Assembly (NCBI GenBank): GCA_024235675.1
Contig: JACKLZ010000001.1
Location: 682,001 to 746,000, forward strand
DNA length: 64,000 nt
Direction of reading: 5' to 3'
DNA from: Zoogloeaceae bacterium
GTDB taxonomy: Bacteria; Pseudomonadota; Gammaproteobacteria; Burkholderiales; Rhodocyclaceae
Numbering within the stretch: position 1 is the first letter of the stretch; every line of letters begins with the position of its first letter. Under the pieces are notes generated by a model, which worked only from the letters and a program-made list of their open reading frames with translations, had not been told where the DNA came from and ran no database searches. Positions 31,709 to 40,005 of this stretch are shown piece by piece. The position numbers and the translations under genes were made by a program.

Positions 31709-34576
31709 ATGAGCAAGGCTACCTCCACACCAAAAAAAGCCATCGCCGACGCATCCACGCTTGTAGCGCAAGAGATTTCCGGTGAAGTGCTGATCGAAAA
31801 ATACGCCAAAGGCGACGAACTGAGCGTCGAGGCGGTTCGCCGCCGCGTTGCACGCGCGCTCGCCAGCATCGAGACCGAAGAAAAACGCAGCCACTGGGAA
31901 GCCAAGTTCTACGAAGCCCAGGAAAAAGGCTTCATCCCGGCCGGCCGCATCAACTCCGCTGCCGGCACCAACCTGCAAGCCACGCTGATCAACTGCTTCG
32001 TGCAGCCGGTGGGCGACTCGGTGACCGAATCGGTCGATGGCCGCCCCGGCATCTACACCGCGCTGGCCCAGGCCGCCGAAACCATGCGTCGCGGTGGCGG
32101 CGTGGGTTATGACTTCTCCAGCATTCGCCCCAAGGGCGCGCTGGTCAAAGGCACGCAATCCAATGCCTCCGGCCCGGTCTCCTACATGCGCGTGTTCGAC
32201 CGCTCCTGCGAGACCGTCGAGTCCGCCGGTGCGCGTCGCGGCGCCCAGATGGGCGTACTGCGTTGTGACCACCCGGACATCGAAGAATTCATCCACGCCA
32301 AGGATGAAGGCGATCTGACCAACTTCAACATCTCGCTCGGCGTGACCGACGACTTCATGAAAGCCGTCGAAGCCGATGGCGACGTAGAGCTGGCGCACAA
32401 GGCCGAGCCGACCGAAGAGATCAAGGAAGCCGGCGCCTACCAGCGCGAAGATGGCCAGTGGGTGTACCGCAAGGTTCGCGCCCGCGTGCTGTGGGAACAG
32501 GTCATGCGCTCGACCTACGACCACGCCGAGCCGGGCATCCTGTTCCTCGATCGCATCAATCGCGACAACAACCTGTACTACTGCGAAACCATCGAGGCCA
32601 CCAACCCCTGCGCCGAACAGCCGCTGCCGCCCTACGGCTGCTGCTGCCTGGGTTCGATCAACCTCACGCCCTTTGTCACAAAGGCGCTGACCGACAAGGC
32701 CGAGTTCGACTTCGACGGCTTCGGCAAAGTGGTGGCCATCTCCACCCGCATGCTCGACAACGTGCTCGAAGCCACGCACTGGCCGCTCAAGCAGCAGCAT
32801 GAAGAAGCCCAGTCCAAGCGCCGCATCGGCCTCGGCTTCACCGGTCTGGGCAACACCCTGGCCATGCTCGGCCTGCGCTACGACACCCGCGAAGCCTGCG
32901 CCATGGCCACCCGCATCTCCGAGTTCATGCGCGATCAGGCCTACCTGGCTTCGGTCGAGCTGGCCAAAGAGCGCGGCGCCTTCAAGCTGTTCAATTCCGA
33001 CCTGTACCTGTCCGGCGGCAACTTTGCCTCGCGCCTGCCGACCAAGGTCAAGGACGAGATCCGCAAGCACGGCATCCGCAACTCGCACCTGCTCTCGATC
33101 GCGCCCACCGGCACCATCTCGCTGGCCTTTGCCGACAACGCCTCCAACGGCATCGAGCCGCCCTTCTCCTACACCTACACCCGCCGCAAGCGGATGGCCG
33201 ACGGCACCTTCAAGGAATACGCCGTCGAAGACTACGCATGGCGCTTGTACAAGCACATCGGCGGTGATGTCGAGAAGCTGCCCAAGGCCTTTGTGACCGC
33301 GCTGGAAATCTCCGCCAAAGCGCACAAAGACATGGTTGCCGCCGTCGCCCCCTACATCGACACGTCCATCTCCAAAACGGTGAACGTGCCGGCCGACTAC
33401 CCCTATGCCGACTTCGAGCACCTCTACGTCGAAGCCTGGAAAGCCGGCCTCAAAGGCCTGGCCACCTACCGCCCCAACTCGGTGCTGGGTTCCGTCCTGT
33501 CGGTCACGCCGAGCAGCGAAAAGAAAGCCCCGCACGACGTCGAAATCACCGACGCCAACCGCCGCCTCTCCATCAAGAGCCTGCCCGCCCCGGTGCTGTC
33601 CTCCCTGCGCTGGCCGGGTCGACCCGAGCTGCCCGACGGCAACGCCTCCTGGACCTACATGCTCTCCACCCCGCAAGGTGAGTTCGGCCTGTTCGTCGGC
33701 CACATGGAAACCAGCGCGCAAGGCGGCTTCCCCTTCGAAGTGTGGGTCAACGGTGCCGACCAGCCCCGCGGCCTCGGCGCTGTCGCCAAGACGCTGTCGA
33801 TGGACATGCGCACCAATGATCGCGGCTGGCTCAAGCTCAAGCTCGAAACCCTCTCGCGCACCATCGGCGAGAAGTCCTTCGAAATGGCCTTCCCCCCGCA
33901 TGGCGAGAAAAAACTGGTGCCGGGTGCAGTGGCCGCCTTCGCCCAGGTCGTGAGCTATCGCTGCGAAAAACTCGGCGCGCTCGATGTCGAAGGCCCCACC
34001 CCCGTCCTCGACTCCCTGTTCAGCCTGCAAGAGCCCAAGACCGGCACCGACGGCACGCTGTCCTGGACGGTCGACATCCAGAACCCGGCCACCGGCGAAG
34101 ACTTCGTTCTCGGCATCAAGGAAATCACCCTGCCCGACGGCGTCACCCGCCCCTACTCCATGTGGCTGTCCGGCAACTACCCACGCGCCCTCGACGGCCT
34201 GGGCCGCATCCTGTCGCTCGACATGCGCGTCATGGACCCCGCCTGGATCGGCATGAAACTGCGCAAGCTGCTCAACTACCCCGAGCCGCTCGGCGACTTC
34301 ATGGCCTTCGTACCCGGTTCGCGCAAGCAGCAGAACTACCCCTCCACGGTGGCCTACCTCGGCCAGCTCATCATCCACCGCTACGCCATGCTCGGCGTCC
34401 TCGACGAGCGCGGCTACCCGGTCCAGGAAATGGGCCTGCTCGAAGCCCCGCGCGACGACAGCGAACCCAAGCTGATGCAAGGCTCGCTCTGCCCCGAATG
34501 CGGCAACCACTCCATGATCCGCAAAGACGGCTGCGACTTCTGCACCGCCTGCGGCGCGGTGGGAACTTGCGGGTGA
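31709..34576 (+). CDS. nrdJ: Adenosylcobalamin-dependent class II ribonucleoside-diphosphate reductase NrdJ
   Basis: A 955-residue class II ribonucleotide reductase. The barrel domain has INCFVQPVGDS (half of the active-site disulfide), ETMRRGGGVGYDFSSIRP, and NPCAEQPLPPYGCCCLGSINL (the thiyl-radical Cys region). The C-terminal third holds two homologous modules (about residues 674-720 and 815-860, both with xLSMDMR/xLSLDMR blocks), likely TSCPD-like regulatory or cobalamin-related parts. The last residues form a Cys-rich tail (CPECG...CDFCTACG) that resembles a zinc ribbon carrying redox cysteines. It makes deoxyribonucleotides with B12 independent of oxygen. No class I genes are seen in the window. 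Confidence 0.95.
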   Translation: MSKATSTPKKAIADASTLVAQEISGEVLIEKYAKGDELSVEAVRRRVARALASIETEEKRSHWEAKFYEAQEKGFIPAGRINSAAGTNLQATLINCFVQPVGDSVTESVDGRPGIYTALAQAAETMRRGGGVGYDFSSIRPKGALVKGTQSNASGPVSYMRVFDRSCETVESAGARRGAQMGVLRCDHPDIEEFIHAKDEGDLTNFNISLGVTDDFMKAVEADGDVELAHKAEPTEEIKEAGAYQREDGQWVYRKVRARVLWEQVMRSTYDHAEPGILFLDRINRDNNLYYCETIEATNPCAEQPLPPYGCCCLGSINLTPFVTKALTDKAEFDFDGFGKVVAISTRMLDNVLEATHWPLKQQHEEAQSKRRIGLGFTGLGNTLAMLGLRYDTREACAMATRISEFMRDQAYLASVELAKERGAFKLFNSDLYLSGGNFASRLPTKVKDEIRKHGIRNSHLLSIAPTGTISLAFADNASNGIEPPFSYTYTRRKRMADGTFKEYAVEDYAWRLYKHIGGDVEKLPKAFVTALEISAKAHKDMVAAVAPYIDTSISKTVNVPADYPYADFEHLYVEAWKAGLKGLATYRPNSVLGSVLSVTPSSEKKAPHDVEITDANRRLSIKSLPAPVLSSLRWPGRPELPDGNASWTYMLSTPQGEFGLFVGHMETSAQGGFPFEVWVNGADQPRGLGAVAKTLSMDMRTNDRGWLKLKLETLSRTIGEKSFEMAFPPHGEKKLVPGAVAAFAQVVSYRCEKLGALDVEGPTPVLDSLFSLQEPKTGTDGTLSWTVDIQNPATGEDFVLGIKEITLPDGVTRPYSMWLSGNYPRALDGLGRILSLDMRVMDPAWIGMKLRKLLNYPEPLGDFMAFVPGSRKQQNYPSTVAYLGQLIIHRYAMLGVLDERGYPVQEMGLLEAPRDDSEPKLMQGSLCPECGNHSMIRKDGCDFCTACGAVGTCG

Positions 34577-34632
34577 GGTGAGGTTTGGATGCGGTATGCG
34601 GCGTGTGCTGCAGCCGCTCCTAGCTGAAGGTC

Positions 34633-34665
34633 AAAGGCCCAACTCCTTGAGGAAGTTGGGCCTTT
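34633..34665 (+). terminator. Rho-independent terminator of nrdJ
   Basis: Arms 34633-34644 and 34654-34665 form a 12-bp stem (AAAGGCCCAACT / AGTTGGGCCTTT) with a 9-nt loop, followed by TCC and a T-run. It lies about 57 bp after the nrdJ stop. Confidence 0.85.
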
Positions 34666-35064
34666 TCCTTTTATACGGAGCACCGTTTTGGTTGGCACAG
34701 AACGGCAATTCATCGGCCTTATGCAAAGCTTTCCATAAGGCCGACAAGGAGACAGTCGCCGCAGAGACGTGGCAACCGTTCAGCATTCTCGGTTCTACAG
34801 TCACTACGACGACGATATCGACCTACATTCGCCGCTATCAATAACGTTAATCCCGCTCCGAACACCTTGCCGGAGAGACCGGCTGGCTTGGCGCCATGAG
34901 CCGTTCCATGCGCAATTGCGTTTTCGGTGATTCCAGGATGTTTTGCCCCCGCGCGCTTGCGCCGCTGTGGCATGCTGCGCTCTCGCATGGCGTACCTCAA
35001 GAATGAGGCGAGCGCCCCACCGGACACGGCGCGCGCGGCTATAGGCGGCGCAACAGGGAATATC
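34666..35064. other. Intergenic region between nrdJ terminator and SUMF1 lipoprotein gene
   Basis: About 400 bp with no gene I can support; short open frames here carry no recognisable family. The region holds a 32-bp near-perfect palindrome (34713-34744) and is followed by the lipoprotein gene. Codon-like bias is absent. Confidence 0.6.
34713..34744. repeat. 32-bp near-perfect palindrome
   Basis: The two 16-bp halves are reverse complements except for one mismatched pair (C34724 with C34733). The central AAAGCTTT is itself a palindrome. No U-tract follows on either strand. It may be an operator, a cruciform site or an RNA hairpin. Confidence 0.75.
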
Positions 35065-36060
35065 ATGAACGGCAGCACCGTCACACACTGGATCACCGCG
35101 ATGGCCTGCATCGCATTGGGTGGGTGCGCGAGCATACCCACGGCGAACACGAACAGCTTAGGCATGCAGATGGTTCTGCTGCCGGCAGGCGAATTTACGA
35201 TGGGCAATGCGGCAAGCATCGAGGGCATGAGCGCGCTCTACCCGGCGTATGAGCCGCGGCGGCTGGCAGATCTTGCGGATGAAACACCGGCGCACCAGGT
35301 GCGCATCACGCGGCCGTTCTACATGGCGAAACACGAGGTGACGGTGGGTCAGTTTCGGGCGTTCATCGAGGCCTCGGGCCATGTGCCCGAGTCGATTGCT
35401 GACGGGACCGGCGGCTATGGTTACAACGCCGCCTATGATCCCGCGACCACCAAACGGGGGGATGCCTTTGAGGGCCGTGACCCGCGCTACTCGTGGCAGA
35501 ACCCGGGTTTTACGCAGACCGATGCGCACCCGGTGGTGAACGTGACCTGGCAGGACGCCGTGGCACTGGCCCGCTGGCTGAGCACGACCGAGGGGCGCCG
35601 CTACCGCCTGCCGACGGAGGCGGAATGGGAGTACGCCTGCCGTGCCGGCACGACCACGCAGTACCACAGCGGTGATGCGCCGGCGTCGCTGAGCGCGGTG
35701 GCCAATGTATTTGATAGCGACGCAGCGGTGAACTGGCCCGACTGGCAGACCTTTGCGTTACCGGCGGCCGATGGTTTCGCGTTCACATCTCCGGTGGGCA
35801 CGTTTGCCCCCAACGCCTTTGGCCTGCATGACATGCACGGCAACGTGTGGGAGTGGACCGGCGACTGGCATGACGCGGCCTACTACGCCCGCTCGCCGCA
35901 GGACGATCCTCAGGGGCCGGATGCGGGTCGCGTGAAGGTGCGCCGGGGCGGGTCGTGGCACACCTGGCCGCTGTATGCGCGCTGCGCCTATCGCAACTGG
36001 AATACGCCGGTGACGCGCTACACCCTGGTGGGGATCCGCCTGGTGATGGAGGCGGACTGA
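35065..36060 (+). CDS. SUMF1 (formylglycine-generating enzyme-like) domain lipoprotein
   Basis: A 331-residue lipoprotein: signal peptide ending IALGGCAS (Cys21), then a SUMF1 fold from about residue 30. Family hallmarks include MVLLPAGEFTMGN, FYMAKHEVTVGQFRAFIE, HPVVNVTWQDAVALARWLS, RLPTEAEWEYACRAGTTT, FGLHDMHGNVWEWTGDW and RRGGSWHTWPLYARCAYRNWNTP. The redox Cys pair of true sulfatase-modifying FGE is absent (HTWPLY replaces the CxxxxC segment), so a formylglycine role is unlikely; it may bind carbohydrate or nucleic acid, or act as a surface receptor. The ATG at 35065 follows AGGGA. It is isolated, with flanking palindromic sequence and a neighbouring 28-bp repeat. Confidence 0.88.
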   Translation: MNGSTVTHWITAMACIALGGCASIPTANTNSLGMQMVLLPAGEFTMGNAASIEGMSALYPAYEPRRLADLADETPAHQVRITRPFYMAKHEVTVGQFRAFIEASGHVPESIADGTGGYGYNAAYDPATTKRGDAFEGRDPRYSWQNPGFTQTDAHPVVNVTWQDAVALARWLSTTEGRRYRLPTEAEWEYACRAGTTTQYHSGDAPASLSAVANVFDSDAAVNWPDWQTFALPAADGFAFTSPVGTFAPNAFGLHDMHGNVWEWTGDWHDAAYYARSPQDDPQGPDAGRVKVRRGGSWHTWPLYARCAYRNWNTPVTRYTLVGIRLVMEAD

Positions 36061-36096
36061 CCAGCTCGGCTGACGATGCGGCTTAGCCGCGCCAGC

Positions 36097-36156
36097 ACTT
36101 CGCTGCAAACTGTCGTGGCTGGGCGCCCTGCCCGGCCTGGTGTCGTGCTGCGAAGT
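36097..36156. repeat. Long imperfect inverted repeat downstream of SUMF1 gene
   Basis: Outer arms 36097-36106 and 36147-36156 pair at 9 of 10 positions, and an inner GC-rich inverted repeat (GGCTGGGC / GCCCGGCC) lies between them. On the plus strand it is followed by TTTCC only. It could be a weak terminator for the lipoprotein gene. Confidence 0.55.
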
Positions 36157-36229
36157 TTCCATACCGCGCAGAGTCGGCTTCAGCTGATCATGGCGGCTTG
36201 AAACCCGCCGTACAGCAGGAGCGACAACA

Positions 36230-36257
36230 CTAAATGCCGCGCGCGCGGGCGATGTAC
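36230..36257. repeat. 28-bp direct repeat, copy 1 (duplicate of Nudix gene 3' end)
   Basis: This 28-bp sequence is identical to 36291-36318, whose copy is the last eight codons and stop of the Nudix gene. Copy 1 lies outside any gene, 61 bp away. The 33 bp between them contain short inverted repeats but no open frame. Confidence 0.85.
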
Positions 36258-36290
36258 GATGGTGAGGTTTCCAATCATCACCATTGGCAT

Positions 36291-36318
36291 CTAAATGCCG
36301 CGCGCGCGGGCGATGTAC
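36291..36318. repeat. 28-bp direct repeat, copy 2 (within Nudix gene)
   Basis: It encodes the C-terminal YIARARGI and TAG stop of the Nudix protein and is an exact match to 36230-36257. Confidence 0.85.
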
Positions 36319-36842
36319 AGCGCTGACAAGGTTTTGCCGTCGGTGATGTCGCCGCTCGCCACGGCCGCATCCAGCTCGGCGGGGCTGAGAGAGAGGACTT
36401 CGAGGAACTCGCCCTCGTCCCACTGGTGGCTGACATGGGTCAGCTCCTGAGCAAGAAAAACCTCGATCCGCTCGTCGGAGTAGCCGATGCAGGGGTGCAG
36501 CGTGCCCAGATGCGTCCAGCGCGCGGCTTCGTACCCTACCTCTTCGCGCAGCTCGCGACGCGCGCAGGCTTCGATGCCTTCGCCTGGGTCGATCTTGCCG
36601 GCGGGCAGTTCGATGAAGTTGCGGCGAAGCGGATAGCGAAACTGGCGCTCCAGAATGAGTCGCCCATCCGGAAGCGTGGCGATCACGACCACCGCCCCCG
36701 GGTGGGTAATGTATTCGCGCACGGCGGTCTTGCCGTCGGGCAGCGTGACACGATCGCGATGAACCTTGAGCAGCACGCCATCGAACACCTGCTCACCGTC
36801 GATGCGGGTCTCTTCCAGGCTGTCTTGGTTTTGAATCAGCAT
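36291..36842 (-). CDS. nudF: Nudix hydrolase, probable ADP-ribose pyrophosphatase
   Basis: A 183-residue enzyme with a perfect Nudix box: GKIDPGEGIEACARRELREE, followed by VG. The preceding LILERQFRYPLRRNFIELPA and downstream LHPCIGYSDERIEVFLA fit ADP-ribose pyrophosphatases (NudF group). It cleaves ADP-ribose to AMP and ribose-5-phosphate. The ATG is preceded by GGAG. It is downstream of nuoN, after the nuo terminator. A 28-bp duplicate of its 3' end lies 61 bp beyond its stop. Confidence 0.9.
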   Translation of the reverse strand: MLIQNQDSLEETRIDGEQVFDGVLLKVHRDRVTLPDGKTAVREYITHPGAVVVIATLPDGRLILERQFRYPLRRNFIELPAGKIDPGEGIEACARRELREEVGYEAARWTHLGTLHPCIGYSDERIEVFLAQELTHVSHQWDEGEFLEVLSLSPAELDAAVASGDITDGKTLSALYIARARGI

Positions 36843-36867
36843 CGGTACTCCGAGATTTCTGGCTTCA

Positions 36868-36908
36868 TAAAAACATCGGGCCGCAGGACCTTGCGGTCAT
36901 GCGGCCCG
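36868..36908 (-). terminator. Terminator at the end of the nuo operon
   Basis: Arms 36877-36885 and 36900-36908 pair perfectly (9 bp) around a 14-nt loop, 18 bp after the nuoN stop. On the minus strand the hairpin is followed by ATGTTTTTATG, a T-rich tail. Confidence 0.7.
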
Positions 36909-36926
36909 GGACGACGTCGGTGTGGA

Positions 36927-38420
36927 TCAGCCCTGGAAGCTCGCCACCAATGCCAGCTGGCACAGATCGATCAGTTGCTGAGGCAGCAGACCCAGGAAGG
37001 CGATCGCCAGGCAGTTGGCCGACAGCAGCACGCGAATGTCAGACGCGGCGTGGATCGGGCTGGTATCGACGGGTTCGTCGAAGTACATCACCTTGACCAC
37101 TCGCAGGTAGTAGAAGGCGCCAACCAGCGACATCATCACCGCCAGCACGGCCAGCCACACCATGTCGGCGGCGACCAGCGACTGGAGCACCGACAGCTTG
37201 GCGAAGAAGCCGATGAAGAACGGGATGCCGGCCATCGAGAACATGATGATCATCATCATCGCGGCGAACCACGAGCTGCGCTTGTTGAGGCCTTTGAGGT
37301 CGTCGATGTTCTCGGCTTCAAAGCCCGAGCGCGAGAGCAGGATGATGATGCCGAAGGACGCCAGGCTCATGACCACATAGGCGATCGCGTAGAACATGCT
37401 CGAGGTGTAGGCGTTGAGCGCGTTGAAGCGGTCGCCCTCGACCACGCCGGAGAGCAGGCCCAGCAGCAGGAAGCCCATGTGGGAAATACCCGAGTAGGCC
37501 AGCATGCGTTTGAGATTGGTCTGCGCAATGGCGGCAATATTACCGAGCACCAGTGAGCCAACGGCCATCAACATCAGCATGGTCTGCCAATGCTCTGCCA
37601 GATCGAACAAGCCCCCCACCAGCAGGCGCATGGCCATGGCGAAGGCGGCCAGCTTGGGGGCCGTGCCGATCATCAGGGTGACCGAGGTCGGCGCACCGTG
37701 ATAGACGTCGGGCACCCACATGTGGAACGGCACCACGCCAAGCTTGAAGGCCAGACCGGCGACAATGAACACCAGACCGAACATCAGCACGGTCTTGCTG
37801 GACACGCCGTCATACACGGCCGCCTGGTTGTAGATGGCCTGGGCCACACCGGACAGTGACAGGTTGCCCGTTGCGCCATAGACCATGGACATGCCGTAAA
37901 GCAACAGGCCCGAGGCCAGTGCGCCGAGAATGAAATACTTCATGGCCGCTTCGGTCGAGCGCGCAGAATCGCGGTCGAAGGCCACCAGGCCGTAGAGCGA
38001 CAGCGAGAGCATTTCGAGGCCGATGTACAAGGACAGGAAATGGTTGGCGGTGACCATGACCATCATGCCCAGTGTCGAGAACAGCGCCAGCAGGTGGTAT
38101 TCCGGGCGGTCGAAACCGCGGTCGGCGGCATAGCCGCGGCCGTAGATCAGGGCGGTGATCACCGAGAAGCAGATCAGGATCTTGAGCACATCGCCCATCA
38201 GGTCATCGACATACATGTCGCTGAGGGTGATCCGCACCTGCCCATCCATGGTGAAAATGGTGAGTAGCGCGGCTACGATCAGGGTCAGTTGCGTCAACAC
38301 ATAACCGATGTTCCGCGCGGATTCGCGCATGAACACGGTCAGCAGCAAGATCACCAGCGACATGCCGGCCACAAACAGCTCTGTGGCGGCAGGGGCGAAG
38401 TCAGGGACTACAAAGTTCAT
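36927..38420 (-). CDS. nuoN: NADH-quinone oxidoreductase subunit N
   Basis: A 497-residue antiporter-like membrane subunit of complex I. It has about 14 transmembrane segments and the conserved proton-channel core SLSLYGLVAFDRDSARSTEA, HMWVPDVYHGAPTSVT (Lys-containing helix) and AYSGISHMGFLLLGLL. The ATG at 38420 (MNFVVPDF) is downstream of a longer nonsense frame. It ends the operon, 37 bp after nuoM. Confidence 0.96.
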   Translation of the reverse strand: MNFVVPDFAPAATELFVAGMSLVILLLTVFMRESARNIGYVLTQLTLIVAALLTIFTMDGQVRITLSDMYVDDLMGDVLKILICFSVITALIYGRGYAADRGFDRPEYHLLALFSTLGMMVMVTANHFLSLYIGLEMLSLSLYGLVAFDRDSARSTEAAMKYFILGALASGLLLYGMSMVYGATGNLSLSGVAQAIYNQAAVYDGVSSKTVLMFGLVFIVAGLAFKLGVVPFHMWVPDVYHGAPTSVTLMIGTAPKLAAFAMAMRLLVGGLFDLAEHWQTMLMLMAVGSLVLGNIAAIAQTNLKRMLAYSGISHMGFLLLGLLSGVVEGDRFNALNAYTSSMFYAIAYVVMSLASFGIIILLSRSGFEAENIDDLKGLNKRSSWFAAMMMIIMFSMAGIPFFIGFFAKLSVLQSLVAADMVWLAVLAVMMSLVGAFYYLRVVKVMYFDEPVDTSPIHAASDIRVLLSANCLAIAFLGLLPQQLIDLCQLALVASFQG

Positions 38421-38457
38421 CGTCGGACCAATCCCGTAAATTTGTTCAGCTGGATGC

Positions 38458-39936
38458 TCAAAGCTTGCTCGTTGCAACGTGTTGCAAGAGTTCGTTCACC
38501 GAAGCGTGCATCACTTCGGTCACCGGCAGCGGATAGATACCCATGATCAAGGTACAAATGGCGAGAACGGCCAGGAACGCAAACTCACGTCCGTTGATGT
38601 CCTCAAGCTTGGCCACCTTGTCGTTGCCAATGGCACCAAAAACCACGCGCTTATACATCCACAAGGTGTAAGCGGCACCAAGAATCAAGGTTGTCGCAGC
38701 AGCAAAAGCCACCCAGAAGCTGTATTGCACTGCGCCCAGCACCACCATGAATTCGCCGACAAAACCGCTGGTGCCCGGCAGGCCTGCATTGGCCATGGCG
38801 AACAACATGAAGAAGGCGGCGAACTTGGGCATGGTGTTGACCACACCGCCGTAGTCGGCAATCTGACGCGAATGCATGCGGTCGTAGAGCACCCCGATGC
38901 ACAGGAACATCGCGCCGGACACAAAGCCGTGCGAAATCATCTGTACCAGCGCGCCTTCGACACCCAGCGGGTTGAAGATGAAGAAGCCGAGGGTTACGAA
39001 ACCCATGTGTGCAATGGAGGAATACGCCACCAGTTTCTTCATGTCCGCCTGAACGAGCGCGACAAAACCGATATACACCACCGCGATCAGCGACAGCACG
39101 ATCATCATCGGCGCCATGGCTTGCGCGGCATCGGGCACGATCGGCAGCGTGAAGCGCAGGAAGCCGTAGGCACCGAGCTTCAGTGCGATGGCGGCCAGCA
39201 CCACCGAGCCGCCTGTAGGCGCTTCAACGTGGGCATCGGGCAACCAGGTATGCACCGGCCACATCGGCACCTTGACGGCGAAGGCGATCAGGAAGGCCCA
39301 GAACAATAGGTTCTGCGCACCCATGGCGATCGGCAGCTCATGCCAGTCAAGAATGCTGAAGCTGCCGCTTTGCATGAACAGGTAAATCAGCGCCACCAGC
39401 ATCAACAAGGAGCCGGCCAGCGTGTAGAGGAAGAACTTGAACGCGGCATACACCCGGTTTGCGCCGCCCCACACGCCGATGATCAGGTACAGCGGGATCA
39501 GCGACGCTTCGAAGAACACGTAGAACAGCAAACCGTCGAGCGACGAGAAGATGCCGTTGAGCAAACCCGACATGATCAGGAAGGCAGCCATGTACTGAGC
39601 GACCTTGGTCTTGATCACTTCCCAGCCGGCAACGACCACCAAAACGGTGACGAAGCTGTTGAGCAACACGAAGAGCACCGACAGCCCGTCTACCCCGAGG
39701 TAGTAATGGACATTGAAGGCCGGAATCCAGCGCACCAGTTCAACGAATTGCATGGCGCTGGTGCTGTTGTCGAAGCCGGTATAGAGCGGGATCGTGACGA
39801 GGAAGCCGATCACCGAAGTGAGCAAGGCCATTGATCGCGCCATGGGGGCGTTTCGGTCGGAACCTGTGGCAAGTACCAGCAGGCCGCCGACGATCGGCAC
39901 CCAGATCGCGAGACTGAGAAGAGGCATACCCGTCAT
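38458..39936 (-). CDS. nuoM: NADH-quinone oxidoreductase subunit M
   Basis: A 492-residue antiporter-like proton-channel subunit. FFEASLIPLYLIIGVWGG holds the conserved Glu, and HTWLPDAHVEAPTGGSVVLA and AYSSIAHMGFVTLG are hallmark motifs. Located in the inner membrane arm. Start ATG 39936; an alternative is 39927. A 69-bp gap separates it from nuoL. Confidence 0.96.
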   Translation of the reverse strand: MTGMPLLSLAIWVPIVGGLLVLATGSDRNAPMARSMALLTSVIGFLVTIPLYTGFDNSTSAMQFVELVRWIPAFNVHYYLGVDGLSVLFVLLNSFVTVLVVVAGWEVIKTKVAQYMAAFLIMSGLLNGIFSSLDGLLFYVFFEASLIPLYLIIGVWGGANRVYAAFKFFLYTLAGSLLMLVALIYLFMQSGSFSILDWHELPIAMGAQNLLFWAFLIAFAVKVPMWPVHTWLPDAHVEAPTGGSVVLAAIALKLGAYGFLRFTLPIVPDAAQAMAPMMIVLSLIAVVYIGFVALVQADMKKLVAYSSIAHMGFVTLGFFIFNPLGVEGALVQMISHGFVSGAMFLCIGVLYDRMHSRQIADYGGVVNTMPKFAAFFMLFAMANAGLPGTSGFVGEFMVVLGAVQYSFWVAFAAATTLILGAAYTLWMYKRVVFGAIGNDKVAKLEDINGREFAFLAVLAICTLIMGIYPLPVTEVMHASVNELLQHVATSKL

Positions 39937-40005
39937 CGTAACTATCCGTTCAAGGCGTCAGCTTGACGCATTTCATTCGTTGTAACCGTGTATGGCATGG
40001 CGCGA

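Noticed and set aside
31688..34510. 940-residue open frame on the minus strand opposite nrdJ
   Set aside because: Gly/Val-rich low-complexity product; it mirrors nrdJ codon bias and has no family motifs.
34578..34844. 88-residue plus-strand frame after nrdJ
   Set aside because: It runs through the nrdJ terminator hairpin and the 32-bp palindrome and has no family match.
36097..36156. attC-like integron recombination site
   Set aside because: The imperfect hairpin lacks GTTRRRY/RYYYAAC core sites and no integrase is present.
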